Shown here: piece by piece, positions 44,888 to 54,213 of the stretch | Numbering within the stretch: the stretch's first letter is position 1 | How the letters are laid out: each line of letters opens with the position of its first letter | Assembly (NCBI RefSeq): GCF_947502995.1 | Contig: NZ_CANNBW010000002.1 | Location: forward strand, 62,001-126,000 | Direction: 5' to 3' | DNA length: 64,000 bases | From: an uncultured Tenacibaculum sp. | Lineage (GTDB): Bacteria; Bacteroidota; Bacteroidia; Flavobacteriales; Flavobacteriaceae | Position numbers and translations under genes: made by a program | Notes under the pieces: generated by a model | Database searches by the model: none | The model's input: the letters and a program-made list of their open reading frames with translations, nothing else | Told to the model about the DNA's origin: nothing

Positions 44888-46393
44888 TTAATTCCAAAAC
44901 TTCCACCACTTATTGGTGTTTTCATTTTCTCTACTTAAGCTATCTTGTGCACATGATATAGCACTGTCAAAGTCATGATCAATTTCTGAAGGAATTACAT
45001 TTTTCAGATATTCTAAGTTCTCTAAACTAATACGATTTACAGCGATTTTAAAATGTTTTAAATTCGAAATTTGACTAAATAAAGATTCTGAAAGTTTTAC
45101 AATTTGGTTAAATCCTAGATATAATTTTTCTAAAGCATTAATTTGTGTATCAGGAATTGTAATATTTGTTAGCTGATTACTAGAGATGTCTAATTCTTTT
45201 AAGTTTTGAATATTGAAAACTACACTAGGAATTTCAGTATGTAAATTATAACTTAAATCGAGGTTTTTTAGTTCTTTTAAATGACTTAAAGAGTTTGGTA
45301 AATCTGTAAGTTGGTTAGAACTTATATCTAAATAATTTAGTTTAGATAGTAATCCGATTTCTTCAGGAATGTTCTGTAATTTACTTTGATTTACTCGTAA
45401 AGACTTTAAATTCACTAACTCTTTTATTTTGCTAGGAATATTTTCAATTTCGTTTCCAATAATAACTAATTCCTTAAGTTTTTTTAGCTGTATGATTTGT
45501 AAAGGAAAAGTTTTCATTTTATTAAATGAAAAAGAAAGTGATGTAAGGTTTTCTAGTAAACCGATACTTTCTGGAATTAAAGATATTTTGTTTCCATAAA
45601 AGGAAAGCTCTTTAATTTCATTAAGTAAAACTCTTTTTTCTGAGACATTTAAATCACACGTTGTATTTCTATACCCATAAATCATTTTGTGTTTCAGTAA
45701 CCAATCAAATAGTTCTTTATAACTAGCGTCATTTTCGCTAGTAATATTCTTAGCAGAATTAGCTAATCTAGACTTTAGAGAGGTTAAAGGTTCTAAAAGA
45801 TGAAAATCAGTAAAATAATTGGTTAATAAATTCTTCTTATCATTTTTACCCCAACTTGGATGTCTACCATAATCCCAATCTCCAACATGTAATAATTCTG
45901 ATTTATAAAAAGAAATTCCTAATCCATGTTCACTATCCCAAGAAGATGAACCAGTGAAACCAATAAAAGCGAAATCATCTTCTTCAGAATCACTAATGTT
46001 TATTGAGCTTATTTCAAAATAATTTAAATAATCTTCATATTTGTCAACTATCGGAAAACCTTCTTTATTAGTATAAGTTCGATCTTCTGTAGAAGAAATA
46101 CATTGAGTAATTTCATTGTAAATACCATAAAATTCCATGAAATATTCTTCATCTTGTTTTAAATACTGAAGAATTTGTGCTAACATTTCATTAGCATGTT
46201 TTAAAAGAAACTCATGAGCATTTTTTTGTGCTTCACTTGGAGCTGTATCTTCGTCGGTAAAACTAAAATTAATTTCAATTAAATTTTTATTCTTATCCTT
46301 TTTAGCATGTGAATTAAATGCTGAAAATAATTCTCCGAAAGTTAAATAATATCCTAGTTCATCTGTATCTGTATATTCTAATTCAGGTAGCAT
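44888..46393 (-). CDS. Leucine-rich repeat protein with N-terminal DUF6985-like domain
   Basis: A 501-residue cytoplasmic protein. Residues about 1-200 contain FIGFTGSSSWDSEHGLGISFYKS, which resembles DUF6985 (G-F-T-G-S-x-x-W-D-x-E-H-G-L-G). Residues about 260-460 hold at least eight 22-24-residue leucine-rich repeats of the bacterial L-x-x-L-x-x-L-x-x-x-x-N-x-x-x-x-I-P type. LRRs bind proteins; no target is visible. In such accessory regions LRR-DUF fusions are often fast-evolving. Function unknown. Confidence 0.7.
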   Translation of the reverse strand: MLPELEYTDTDELGYYLTFGELFSAFNSHAKKDKNKNLIEINFSFTDEDTAPSEAQKNAHEFLLKHANEMLAQILQYLKQDEEYFMEFYGIYNEITQCISSTEDRTYTNKEGFPIVDKYEDYLNYFEISSINISDSEEDDFAFIGFTGSSSWDSEHGLGISFYKSELLHVGDWDYGRHPSWGKNDKKNLLTNYFTDFHLLEPLTSLKSRLANSAKNITSENDASYKELFDWLLKHKMIYGYRNTTCDLNVSEKRVLLNEIKELSFYGNKISLIPESIGLLENLTSLSFSFNKMKTFPLQIIQLKKLKELVIIGNEIENIPSKIKELVNLKSLRVNQSKLQNIPEEIGLLSKLNYLDISSNQLTDLPNSLSHLKELKNLDLSYNLHTEIPSVVFNIQNLKELDISSNQLTNITIPDTQINALEKLYLGFNQIVKLSESLFSQISNLKHFKIAVNRISLENLEYLKNVIPSEIDHDFDSAISCAQDSLSRENENTNKWWKFWN

Positions 46394-46601
46394 TTTTATG
46401 TTTTTATTTAAGTTTAAAATTGAATGAACGATTTTGTTTTTTTATGTTAGAATCTATAAAAAAAAAGCAACTCCAATTAATAGTAAAACAGTAGCTATTA
46501 TAGTGATTTTAATGAAATTTATTGCTTCAACAAATCTAAAGTAGAAACATATGTACTGATTGCGTCAAGTTGCCGCCATCTCTATGACGAGTTTTTTTTA
46601 A

Positions 46602-47012
46602 TTATCTATTCATACCAAAACTTTCACCAAAAACTAATTCATCATTAGAGTTCCATGAATAAGTGAAAAAATATCTTGGTATTTCATTTGAGTCTAAATG
46701 ATGAATATCAATCATTACAGCATCAACTTTTTCTTCTGATTCAGCGCTTTTCACCTTTACATCTGATGTAATTCCAAAGGCTTTAATTTTTTTATTGTTA
46801 AGCTCATTATGCAAGTTATTGGATAAAAAATCAATGATAATTTGACTATCAGGAAATTCATTTCCTTCTTCGTAATAACTAATAGGAACGAGTTCGTTTT
46901 TATTATTAATTGTTGCAGCAAATGGAAAGTATTCTTTACCATCTAATAACATGGTTTCAGCAAAATGAATTGAATAGTCTATTATTTTTTGAATGTCTTT
47001 TTTAAATTCCAT
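46602..47012 (-). CDS. Hypothetical protein
   Basis: A 136-residue soluble alpha/beta protein. KIKAFGITSDVKV and EEKVDAVMIDIHHLDSNEIPRYFFTY give alternating strands. It matches my memory of a small Bacteroidota family often found in accessory regions, but I cannot name it. Directly downstream of the gene fragment at 47018. Confidence 0.5.
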   Translation of the reverse strand: MEFKKDIQKIIDYSIHFAETMLLDGKEYFPFAATINNKNELVPISYYEEGNEFPDSQIIIDFLSNNLHNELNNKKIKAFGITSDVKVKSAESEEKVDAVMIDIHHLDSNEIPRYFFTYSWNSNDELVFGESFGMNR

Positions 47013-47017
47013 AGTTT

Positions 47018-47140
47018 TTAATAATCAAATTCTTCACAAATTTTACTAAAAGGTATTTCTTTAATAGCATCTAAAATATGTTCTTCTATAGGAAAAGCAT
47101 AATCTTCTTGATACCAGATAATACAAAGACTAGAAAACAT
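47018..47140 (-). pseudogene. Short gene fragment, C-terminal part of a small protein
   Basis: Forty-one codons from ATG at 47140 to TAA at 47018, reading MFSSLCIIWYQEDYAFPIEE then HILDAIKEIPFSKICEEFDY. The frame stays open some codons upstream without a start. The text reads like a folded-protein C-terminus (strand, loop, helix), so this is more likely a 5'-truncated remnant than a free gene. The neighbouring S37 peptidase gene may have replaced its 5' end. Confidence 0.4.
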
Positions 47141-47181
47141 TTTGTTTTTCTGAAACAAGATTAAACATTCTTTATCTTAAC

Positions 47182-48465
47182 TTATTTTTCTATTTTCAAT
47201 TCTAGCCATCGTTCTAAAGCTGAACATAATCTTTGATATTCATTTTTACTCATGTTTTTTATACGGGCATTTCCATGATGTTTGCCTTTCATTACAAACC
47301 ATTCAGCATCAATTTTATCATTTTCAGGAACTGCACAAGAAGTCCAAGTATCATTTTCTCCATAAATAAAGATGAAATTATTGCCATCGTTTTCAATCCA
47401 ATGATGAAGTTTTTTTAGTAAAGTTCCATCGAAATCGACTTTCATTTTATTCGGAACAAAAGTTGCGTGTGGATTTTGATCTGTTGGTATGGAAACTAAT
47501 AAATCTTTAAAATCTTTAATTTCATATCCGTAATATCCCATTTCTGTAGCAGCTTGGTAGTAATGAGAACCGTATTTCTTTATAGATTTATCATTGAATA
47601 GAGAAATAGGATCCATAGTAAAATAATGTATAACATCTTTTTTGAAAGTGTCTTTTCCTGAAGGAATATCATCACAACTATGCCCCCATTGCCAAAAAGC
47701 AAAAGGATATTCTAAAACGGAATATTCGAAAGCTTCTTCAACAGATAAATATGTAAACTTCCAGTTTGCCTGAGAAGCATAAGATTCTAGAATAGGAATA
47801 ATTTGTGCTTTATTTTTAAGTAAACGAGTTTGATAGTTTTTGATTTTCTCTCGACATTCTTTAGTTCCAACAGAATTTAAAAAATCATAAATTCTTTTAT
47901 CTTCAAGTGAATTGGTTAAAGGAGCTACATAAGATATACTAGCATCTACATCGTTAGGATAAAAATACTTGTAAAATATAGTTGTAGATCCGCCTTTACT
48001 TATTCCTGTGCTAATCCATTTTTTAGTATATATTTTATCAAATAATGTTCTGATATGATGTAAATCGGCTGTCGCTTGCTTTAAGTTCAAATATTTGTAG
48101 TTCAAAGAATCTGGTTTACTGTCTCCAAAAAATCGATGTTCTACATTAATCTGATTCGCATTTAGAAGTTTAGTAACTTCTTGTTCTCGGTTTTTTCTTA
48201 ATTGATATCCTTGAGTTACAATTACCGTTGGATGCGTAAAGTCTGTATGAGATAAATAAACTTTCTGATGAAAAAAACCTTTTTTAGGATCTGAATGATC
48301 TATAGGTTGTTTGATTTTTAATTCATAAGTAGTTGTAGAAGATGTAACTTTTTCAAACGTGACACCAGGTAAGTTTTTTAACTGGTCTTCAATATTTAAA
48401 TTTTGACTATTTAACTGAAATAACGTCCAAAGTATTAAAACAAAGGAAGTAATTTTTTTATGCAT
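47182..48465 (-). CDS. S37-type (PS-10) serine aminopeptidase-like protein, secreted
   Basis: A 427-residue protein with a signal peptide (residues 1-20, ending QLNSQ). The alpha/beta-hydrolase nucleophile STGISKGGSTTIFYKYFYP (G-x-S-x-G-G) and NVEHRFFGDSKP are characteristic of the tripeptidyl aminopeptidase family S37 first seen in Streptomyces. Acid and base are in YGENDTWTSCAV and KGKHHGNAR. Probably a periplasmic or secreted exopeptidase for peptide use. Confidence 0.8.
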   Translation of the reverse strand: MHKKITSFVLILWTLFQLNSQNLNIEDQLKNLPGVTFEKVTSSTTTYELKIKQPIDHSDPKKGFFHQKVYLSHTDFTHPTVIVTQGYQLRKNREQEVTKLLNANQINVEHRFFGDSKPDSLNYKYLNLKQATADLHHIRTLFDKIYTKKWISTGISKGGSTTIFYKYFYPNDVDASISYVAPLTNSLEDKRIYDFLNSVGTKECREKIKNYQTRLLKNKAQIIPILESYASQANWKFTYLSVEEAFEYSVLEYPFAFWQWGHSCDDIPSGKDTFKKDVIHYFTMDPISLFNDKSIKKYGSHYYQAATEMGYYGYEIKDFKDLLVSIPTDQNPHATFVPNKMKVDFDGTLLKKLHHWIENDGNNFIFIYGENDTWTSCAVPENDKIDAEWFVMKGKHHGNARIKNMSKNEYQRLCSALERWLELKIEK

Positions 48466-48587
48466 AGCAATGTTTTTATGTTAGTTTCGGCCTTAAAGTT
48501 ATATTTTTTATTTGAAACTTAACATTACAATAGAAAAATAGGAGAGGAGTTTATGAAAGTTGATTCTTATTAAAAAATAAGATAATG

Positions 48588-48893
48588 CTATTTGATTCTT
48601 TTAAGATATTGACCAGGTACTTTTAAAAACTCTTGATAACACCAGCTATTCGGACAATCATTATTTAGATCAGAATGTTCTGCAATTCTTAACATAATGC
48701 TATCGTTTTGATCTGTTCCTGAATAAATTTCGCCGATTTCAAAAGTTCGTTGAGTAATTCCTATTGCGCCTCCTACATTTACATCTGCTGTATATTCTGT
48801 AACGAATTCGTATCGATTATTTTCAATCTCTTCATCAGAATTACAAGAGACAAAAATTAAAGAAAGTAAGAATACATAAATAATTTTTCTCAT
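48588..48893 (-). CDS. Small hypothetical lipoprotein
   Basis: A 101-residue protein with lipobox LIFVSCNSD (Cys17). The mature part has VTEYTADVNVGGAIGITQRTF (beta strands) and two cysteines in DCPNSWCYQEF that probably form a disulfide. No family recognised. Confidence 0.55.
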   Translation of the reverse strand: MRKIIYVFLLSLIFVSCNSDEEIENNRYEFVTEYTADVNVGGAIGITQRTFEIGEIYSGTDQNDSIMLRIAEHSDLNNDCPNSWCYQEFLKVPGQYLKRIK

Positions 48894-49014
48894 TGTGTTC
48901 TTTTAAATATAGATACTCAGATTAAAAAAAGGTTGCGTTTTGTATTAAAGAAAAATAAATGGTTGTTATAATTTTATTATCATGACAATATATTGATTAG
49001 AAAGTTTAAAGCTA

Positions 49015-49449
49015 TCACTTCAATTTTTTAGAAAAATAAATTCTTCGGTGTCCTTTTGGAAAATCTTTTATTTCACCAATTGGTTTATATCCATTTTTCA
49101 AATAAAATTCTTCAGCTTGAAAGTCAAATGTATCTAACATAGAAATTACGGCTCCTTTCTCAATGGCAATTTTTTCTGCATGTTTTAAAATTTTTGAACC
49201 GATTCCTTTTTTACGATATGCTTCTTTTACCCATAAAATTTTAACTTCTAAACCGCTCCAATATCCAATTCCACCTAAAATACCACCAATTTCAATGCCT
49301 TCTTCATTTTTGGCAACAAATTCTATTTTAGTCCAAACATCTGCTGTTGCAGGAACCTTGTTTAAATTATATTCATTAATTCCATCTACAATTTTCTTTA
49401 TATTTTTTTCTGAACAAGTTTCAATAGTAAATTCGGTTGTTGTTTTCAT
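49015..49449 (-). CDS. GNAT family N-acetyltransferase
   Basis: A 144-residue acetyltransferase. LWVKEAYRKKGIGSKILKHAEKIA contains motif A (R-K-K-G-I-G-S). GAVISMLDTFDFQAEEFYLKNGYKPIGEI is the motif-B end. It matches the small AAC(3)-I-like or 'ribosomal-type' GNATs often found as mobile genes. Acceptor unknown. Confidence 0.85.
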   Translation of the reverse strand: MKTTTEFTIETCSEKNIKKIVDGINEYNLNKVPATADVWTKIEFVAKNEEGIEIGGILGGIGYWSGLEVKILWVKEAYRKKGIGSKILKHAEKIAIEKGAVISMLDTFDFQAEEFYLKNGYKPIGEIKDFPKGHRRIYFSKKLK

Positions 49450-49494
49450 GAGTTTAATTAAGTAATTGATTTATTACCAATTGATAAGTAGTTG

Positions 49495-50154
49495 TTATTT
49501 TAAGTTTTTAAAAATTAGTTGGTTCTTTAGTTTTTTAGGAATCCCCAGACTATCTTTTAATATTTCAAGTCTTTTTTTTGATTTTACTTTAAACATTATT
49601 TGTTCATCGTATTTCACTTTTATAATATGAAAGTAGTTTCTTTTTTTATAGGGATATAAACTATCGGGAGGATTCCAGCCATTACTTATATGATACCAAT
49701 TTCCACCTTTTTTATAAATACTGTCTTCTTTGGATAAATATACGGTATCTCTAGGATGAAGGATTTTGTAATCGTTTGTTTCTATATTGTTTATGAAAAG
49801 TCTGTTACCAATAGAATCTTGTAAGTTTGGATATTGTTGAGCAATTATCCAATCATTATTCCAATCTATTTGGTGGATAGTTTCATTAACTACTAATGAG
49901 CCACCAAATTCATTTTTTGTATTGTAGCAAAGAGACATGTTTTTCTCATTACAAAAATAATTTAACCTGTAGTTACTCACTACATTAATTACTTCATACT
50001 CATCACAGTCAATTGTTCTAAGAAGAAAAAAAGGAGATGTTACAATTAAAACGATAACTATTAAAACACCAATAATTCCAACACAACCTAGTCCACTTAA
50101 GCAACCAAAACATCCGAAACAACCCCAAAATAATTTTTTCTTTTTCTTTTCCAA
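49495..50154 (-). CDS. Hypothetical membrane-anchored protein with a Cys/Gly-repeat N-terminus
   Basis: A 219-residue protein. After MEKKKKKLFW comes GCFGCFGCLSGLGCVG, a run of G-C-F-like units, followed at once by the membrane helix IIGVLIVIVLIVTSPFFLL. The rest is a beta-rich outer domain (FGGSLVVNETIHQIDWNND; FHIIKVKYDEQIMFKVKSKK). The clustered cysteines could be lipidated or bind metal. No family recognised. Confidence 0.5.
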   Translation of the reverse strand: MEKKKKKLFWGCFGCFGCLSGLGCVGIIGVLIVIVLIVTSPFFLLRTIDCDEYEVINVVSNYRLNYFCNEKNMSLCYNTKNEFGGSLVVNETIHQIDWNNDWIIAQQYPNLQDSIGNRLFINNIETNDYKILHPRDTVYLSKEDSIYKKGGNWYHISNGWNPPDSLYPYKKRNYFHIIKVKYDEQIMFKVKSKKRLEILKDSLGIPKKLKNQLIFKNLK

Positions 50155-50165
50155 TTTTATTTAGT

Positions 50166-50909
50166 TTAATGTTTCTCGTTTTCCATTAGCCATTCTAAAC
50201 TTTGAATAAAATATTTTTTTATTGATTTCTTTAAATATTGACTATAATCTGTTTTTTCGTTTCTTTTGATAGATAACCAAGCCATTGCATAAGCAATTAT
50301 TTGCTCAGGTAAATAACCTTGAACACTAGACTGCCATCCAAATCCGCCATTTGTACTAAAAGATGAAAAATTAAATCGTGAGTTACCAATAAAAATTCCA
50401 AAACCATATAAAATAGCTGTAAAATCAGTGAGGAATTCATCATTTTCTTCAATTCTGTTTTCACCTAGTAAAATTTGATGTGCTAATTCATGAGAAATAG
50501 TTGCAATTAATGAGAGCGTATTTTTTAACTGTTCTCTTTCTATCGAAATTATTATTCCTTCTTTTGTTTGTTCGTAAGTTCCACTTGCGCTTTTCCAACT
50601 TCCGTTTATATCAGCAGGAGTTGTTAAAATTGTTCCATCTGCCATTTCAACTGGAGAGTCAGAGAAAAAATTAAGATTGATATCTACATTTTTAATGTTC
50701 ATCAACTCCATTGTTCTTTCTAGTATAAATTCAGCATCTTTTTTTGTTCCGTCGAACGTTCGATTATAAAAATCTTCAGTCGGTGTTATTGTACGAATTG
50801 TCATGAAGTGCTTTTCTCCAAATTCCTCTATTAACCAATTTAAATTGTAATCAATCCAAATTTTATCCTCGTTGGTAATCGGTAATTTTTTCTTTTTTTT
50901 CCAAAACAT
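50166..50909 (-). CDS. Putative zinc metallopeptidase (HELAH motif)
   Basis: A 247-residue cytoplasmic protein. LIATISHELAHQILLGENRI has the HExxH zinc motif (H-E-L-A-H, residues about 143-147). A following ENDEFLTDFTAILYGFGIFIG helix could carry the third ligand (Glu/Asp), in the manner of small gluzincins. A FxxxxxFGWQSS segment follows. No family recognised. It lies 11 bp upstream of the 49495 gene. Confidence 0.6.
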   Translation of the reverse strand: MFWKKKKKLPITNEDKIWIDYNLNWLIEEFGEKHFMTIRTITPTEDFYNRTFDGTKKDAEFILERTMELMNIKNVDINLNFFSDSPVEMADGTILTTPADINGSWKSASGTYEQTKEGIIISIEREQLKNTLSLIATISHELAHQILLGENRIEENDEFLTDFTAILYGFGIFIGNSRFNFSSFSTNGGFGWQSSVQGYLPEQIIAYAMAWLSIKRNEKTDYSQYLKKSIKKYFIQSLEWLMENEKH

Positions 50910-50958
50910 TAATTAACATTTTTTACTTGTTTGAACAAGAAGTTAGAGATTTTTTAGA

Positions 50959-51318
50959 TTACCCGAACAGAAGAACAGTAATGAGTCCTATAATTGAAGC
51001 AAAAATAGCCACAGATATAACTAATTTAGGAGTGATATCTAAGTTTGTTACATCGTCTTCGGGAATATTTGCTTTCAGTTTTATTGAAATTAAAGAGCCT
51101 ATTGTTGAATCAAAAACACCTACAATACAACTACCAATAACTCCCCAAATTATTCCACCATGTTTTGCAGCGTATAAAGCTACAGTTCCATAAATTAATA
51201 TAGAACCAAATGTTAGCCAGACATATTTGAATTTTAAAATTCTAGATAGGATTGAACCGAGCGCATCAAAAATTGTAACTACCAAACATCCAATTAATAT
51301 TATTGTTATAAATTCCAT
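50959..51318 (-). CDS. Small polytopic membrane protein
   Basis: A 119-residue protein with three or four membrane helices (ITIILIGCLVVTIFDALGSILS; YVWLTFGSILIYGTVALYAA; GIIWGVIGSCIVGVFDSTIG; LVISVAIFASIIGLITVLLFG). Gly/Ile-rich and similar to small hypothetical permease-like proteins, but not assigned. The opposite-strand frame across it is a shadow. Confidence 0.6.
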   Translation of the reverse strand: MEFITIILIGCLVVTIFDALGSILSRILKFKYVWLTFGSILIYGTVALYAAKHGGIIWGVIGSCIVGVFDSTIGSLISIKLKANIPEDDVTNLDITPKLVISVAIFASIIGLITVLLFG

Positions 51319-51327
51319 GAGATATAG

Positions 51328-51750
51328 TTAATTATATATTTCTTCTAAAAAAACACCATTACTTATTTCTCTTCTCCATTGTAAAGTAGTATTAGTAAGT
51401 TTCAATATTTCTATTTGATAAGAATTTCTTCCAGATATAGGTTCGTCCCAGTCTATTGTTAATGAATTGCCATTCATATTCCATCTACCAGAAATCGTTG
51501 AAGAAATACAATTAGAGTTGTTTAATTGATGATCGTAAAAGATAAGAATGTTATTGTCGGCAATATCAAATAAATTATCCAAAACACAATCTGAAGTTTG
51601 TTGTTCAATTCCGTTTATAAATTGTTTTTGTAATTCCCATACTTTAGTGATTTTATCACGATCTGAAGTAGAGATTTCATCTAACTCACTAATATTAACA
51701 CATGAGTTTAATCCGATTAATATTATAATTAGTAATGTTTTCTTGATCAT
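51328..51750 (-). CDS. Lipocalin-like lipoprotein
   Basis: A 140-residue protein with lipobox LIGLNSCVN (Cys17). KVWELQKQFINGIEQ and SGRWNMNGNSLTIDWDEP show the W-containing strands of small lipocalin-like proteins of this group. Ligand unknown. It starts 46 bp after the stop of a larger hypothetical lipoprotein gene with a similar start. Confidence 0.6.
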   Translation of the reverse strand: MIKKTLLIIILIGLNSCVNISELDEISTSDRDKITKVWELQKQFINGIEQQTSDCVLDNLFDIADNNILIFYDHQLNNSNCISSTISGRWNMNGNSLTIDWDEPISGRNSYQIEILKLTNTTLQWRREISNGVFLEEIYN

Positions 51751-51796
51751 TTCTTAGGTTTTTCTTTTGTTAGAGTAATTATGTAATTGATTTGAT

Positions 51797-52918
51797 TTAG
51801 TCTATTTTTTCAAATGTTTGAACTTTATTTACAATAATTGTGTAAGGCTTTTCAAGACCAGTTGAAAATTGATTATCCATAAAGTGAACTTCTAAAGTGG
51901 TGTCATTTTTATTGATTATATCGGCTAAACTAATAAAAGAGCCTCTAGTGAATTCTCCTTCGTATTTTCTTTCTAGTAGTATAGTTCTTTTGTCTTTTCC
52001 AATTTGAAATTTGTATTTGCCTAAATTCAAAGTATCAATTCTAAGTTCAATAAAATCGTTATCTATTTTTAAAAACATTTCACCTTCAAAAAGCTGAGTA
52101 TTTCCTCTTTCTACTTGTCTTTTAGAATAATATTTTCCGTAATTTTTATTTTTAGAATTTTTACTTTTCCAGTTTCCATGTATTTCTATATTAGCATTTT
52201 TTTGATTCCTATAAAAAATACTTTTAAAAAAAGTATTGTTATTATGATCTAATCGAAATTGTTCGGGAGATATTGATAAAATTTGATTTATCTGTTCCCA
52301 GCTTCCTTTACCTAAAAAATAATCTGAGTAATTATAAAGGAAAAAATAGTTCTTATATTCTGCAATTCCCCAATTTTCATTTTGTAAAAAATCTAAAGAA
52401 TCGGTTTTGTTCATCTTGTGCCTAAAAATCATTGATTTGTTTTTGAAGAATTCAAAATCACCATCTTCATTTTTCCATAGATCAGATAATAGAATATTTT
52501 TGATTTCATCTTTTGTGTATTTTAAATCAGTTTTTTGAGGTTTTTTAAAATTTAACCAGTAAGTGTCTGTCCTGTTAGAACCAACGAGGGTCAATTTATT
52601 TTTTTTCAATTGATGAATTTTAAAATCCAAATTTTCAATTGTTAATATTGAATCTGATTTAAAGAACCATTTAAGTTTTACAATGGTATCTTTTACTCCA
52701 TAGTAATTAATAGTTACATTATTATCAATGTTAAAATCGTAAATAATTGGAGCTGTATTATTGTAAGTAGAAGTAGTATCGTCTACATAAAGGTTGTTAG
52801 TTGTACTTTCTAATATCCAAACGCCTTTTACTAATTCGCTATTTGATTCTTTTTTAGAGCTACAGTTAATTAAAAGAGCTAAAAAAGTAATTATTAAAAT
52901 ACTGTTCTTCTTTTTCAT
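51797..52918 (-). CDS. Hypothetical lipoprotein, repeated lipocalin-like units
   Basis: A 373-residue protein with lipobox LALLINCSSKK (Cys19). LVKGVWILESTTNNLYVDD starts one beta unit. Two further units begin with LLSDLWKNEDGDFEFFKNKS and IEIHGNWKSKNSKN, so the protein looks like three related beta modules. No family name. Its upstream region holds copy 1 of the 17-bp repeat. Confidence 0.5.
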   Translation of the reverse strand: MKKKNSILIITFLALLINCSSKKESNSELVKGVWILESTTNNLYVDDTTSTYNNTAPIIYDFNIDNNVTINYYGVKDTIVKLKWFFKSDSILTIENLDFKIHQLKKNKLTLVGSNRTDTYWLNFKKPQKTDLKYTKDEIKNILLSDLWKNEDGDFEFFKNKSMIFRHKMNKTDSLDFLQNENWGIAEYKNYFFLYNYSDYFLGKGSWEQINQILSISPEQFRLDHNNNTFFKSIFYRNQKNANIEIHGNWKSKNSKNKNYGKYYSKRQVERGNTQLFEGEMFLKIDNDFIELRIDTLNLGKYKFQIGKDKRTILLERKYEGEFTRGSFISLADIINKNDTTLEVHFMDNQFSTGLEKPYTIIVNKVQTFEKID

Positions 52919-52965
52919 ATTTATTATTAAAAGTAAGTGTAATAGTTGTTAGCGATTTTTGGAGC

Positions 52966-52982
52966 TGTAAAGTTAATTAAAA
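52966..52982. repeat. 17-bp intergenic repeat, copy 1
   Basis: TGTAAAGTTAATTAAAA, identical at 55881-55897 and 60700-60716. Here and at 60.7 kb it is preceded by a similar GTTrTTwGCGATTTTTG sequence (52945-52961). It lies 48 bp upstream of the minus-strand lipoprotein start. Confidence 0.8.
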
Positions 52983-53041
52983 AACAGAGATATCTGATGT
53001 GATAAAAGACTTGCTTATAGGATAGATAGTAAGTATTGTTT

Positions 53042-53596
53042 TTAATTACCGTTACTTATTTTCAATTTCGGCCAAGTTTTTATCCATTCTTTTTTAAGAA
53101 TTCTTGTGTTATAAGTAGTTAAATCAAATTGAGGTGTTGGTTGAACTACAAGATTGAATAAGTCTTCTAAACCATAAGGAGCAATATATTCTATTTGGTC
53201 TTTTAAATTTAATCTTATTGCTATGGCTGTTGCTGTTTCAGGCCAAAAAGAAATAGCTTCATAACAATTTAAATATTCATGATGACTATTTCTTAAATGC
53301 ATTCTTGCTTGGTTTTTAACCGACCAATTATAGCTTGAATTTATTTTATTTAAACGATATTCAATTTGTAAATCAAATTCTTTTTCAGAATTTATTTTGT
53401 CAAAGTATATTACATCAATATCGTTAAGTAACGTTCTGTTTTTTTTTTGTTTTTTATCCCAAATTTTATTTCTCACAAAACCAGCTCCAATCCAGGAATC
53501 ATTTAGTTTTAAATCTCTAACAATTTTTAAAACTTGAATCATCCATTTATCATTTTGAATAATCTTGACGAATTCAGTTTCTAATCTATTAGTCAT
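53042..53596 (-). CDS. Nucleotidyltransferase family protein (DUF925)
   Basis: A 184-residue protein. LNDSWIGAGFVRNKIWD and LLNDIDVIYFD (G...D-x-D) are the nucleotidyltransferase core (metal-binding D-x-D), and ISFWPETATAIAIRL continues in the DUF925 manner. Substrate unknown; related proteins are found in many bacteria near mobile genes. Confidence 0.85.
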   Translation of the reverse strand: MTNRLETEFVKIIQNDKWMIQVLKIVRDLKLNDSWIGAGFVRNKIWDKKQKKNRTLLNDIDVIYFDKINSEKEFDLQIEYRLNKINSSYNWSVKNQARMHLRNSHHEYLNCYEAISFWPETATAIAIRLNLKDQIEYIAPYGLEDLFNLVVQPTPQFDLTTYNTRILKKEWIKTWPKLKISNGN

Positions 53597-53635
53597 TTTT
53601 TATTTTGATATATTGAAATTAAGGTTAGCTACACA

Positions 53636-54130
53636 CTAATTTTTTTTAGTTAAAGGAGGAGGTGGTGGAGGTAAAGGAATATTTTTAGGTAAAGACTGGT
53701 TTTTTACTTCAGTATTAATTTTTTTTAATTGATTTTTACTTATCACTTGTATGTCGTCAACTAAATTATTTTTTCTGTCTTTAAACTTGATTAACAACTT
53801 CCCAAACTCAGTTTTAGTTGCTCTATTGTAGAAATGAAAATTATAAATTAAAGGTTTTTCATTCATCATTGTTAAATAATAAGTAACATCTAAATCTGAT
53901 GTATTGATATCTAATTCTAATTTTTTAATAGCTAATTGTTTTTGTTTTAGGTTAGTTCCTTCATACCAACTTTTCAATTTAGTTGTTTTATTCTTGCTAA
54001 TAATGCTTTGTCCAATCTTATTACATTGTGAAATAAAAAGATCAGAGTTAGACGAAACTGTATTCTTTTTTTCTTGAGATAAAATATTCAACGAGATTAG
54101 TAATAATATTAAGTATGTGATTTTATTCAT
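53636..54130 (-). CDS. Hypothetical secreted protein with a proline-rich C-terminus
   Basis: A 164-residue protein starting MNKITYLILLLISLNILSQEK (signal peptide). The frame extends 8 codons further to an ATG at 54154, but the ATG at 54130 gives a clean signal. Mature part VDDIQVISKNQLKKINTEV is a helix-strand section; the tail ends KNIPLPPPPPPL, a polyproline stretch that could bind SH3- or WW-like partners or span the peptidoglycan. No family recognised. Confidence 0.5.
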   Translation of the reverse strand: MNKITYLILLLISLNILSQEKKNTVSSNSDLFISQCNKIGQSIISKNKTTKLKSWYEGTNLKQKQLAIKKLELDINTSDLDVTYYLTMMNEKPLIYNFHFYNRATKTEFGKLLIKFKDRKNNLVDDIQVISKNQLKKINTEVKNQSLPKNIPLPPPPPPLTKKN

Positions 54131-54213
54131 TTTTTTAGTTAATACGTTATACATAGGCTCAGTTTTAATCCAATTTTGGAGTTACTACATGTAGTTTTTA
54201 AATTTCAAGTGTT

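Noticed and set aside
46440..46555. Hydrophobic minus-strand reading (INFIKITIIATVLLLIGVAFF) between the LRR gene and the 46602 gene
   Set aside because: It has no start codon and an upstream stop; it may be a chance AT-rich membrane-like reading.
50927..51193. 88-residue plus-strand frame
   Set aside because: It is antisense to the well-formed membrane protein at 50959-51318 and has no independent support.
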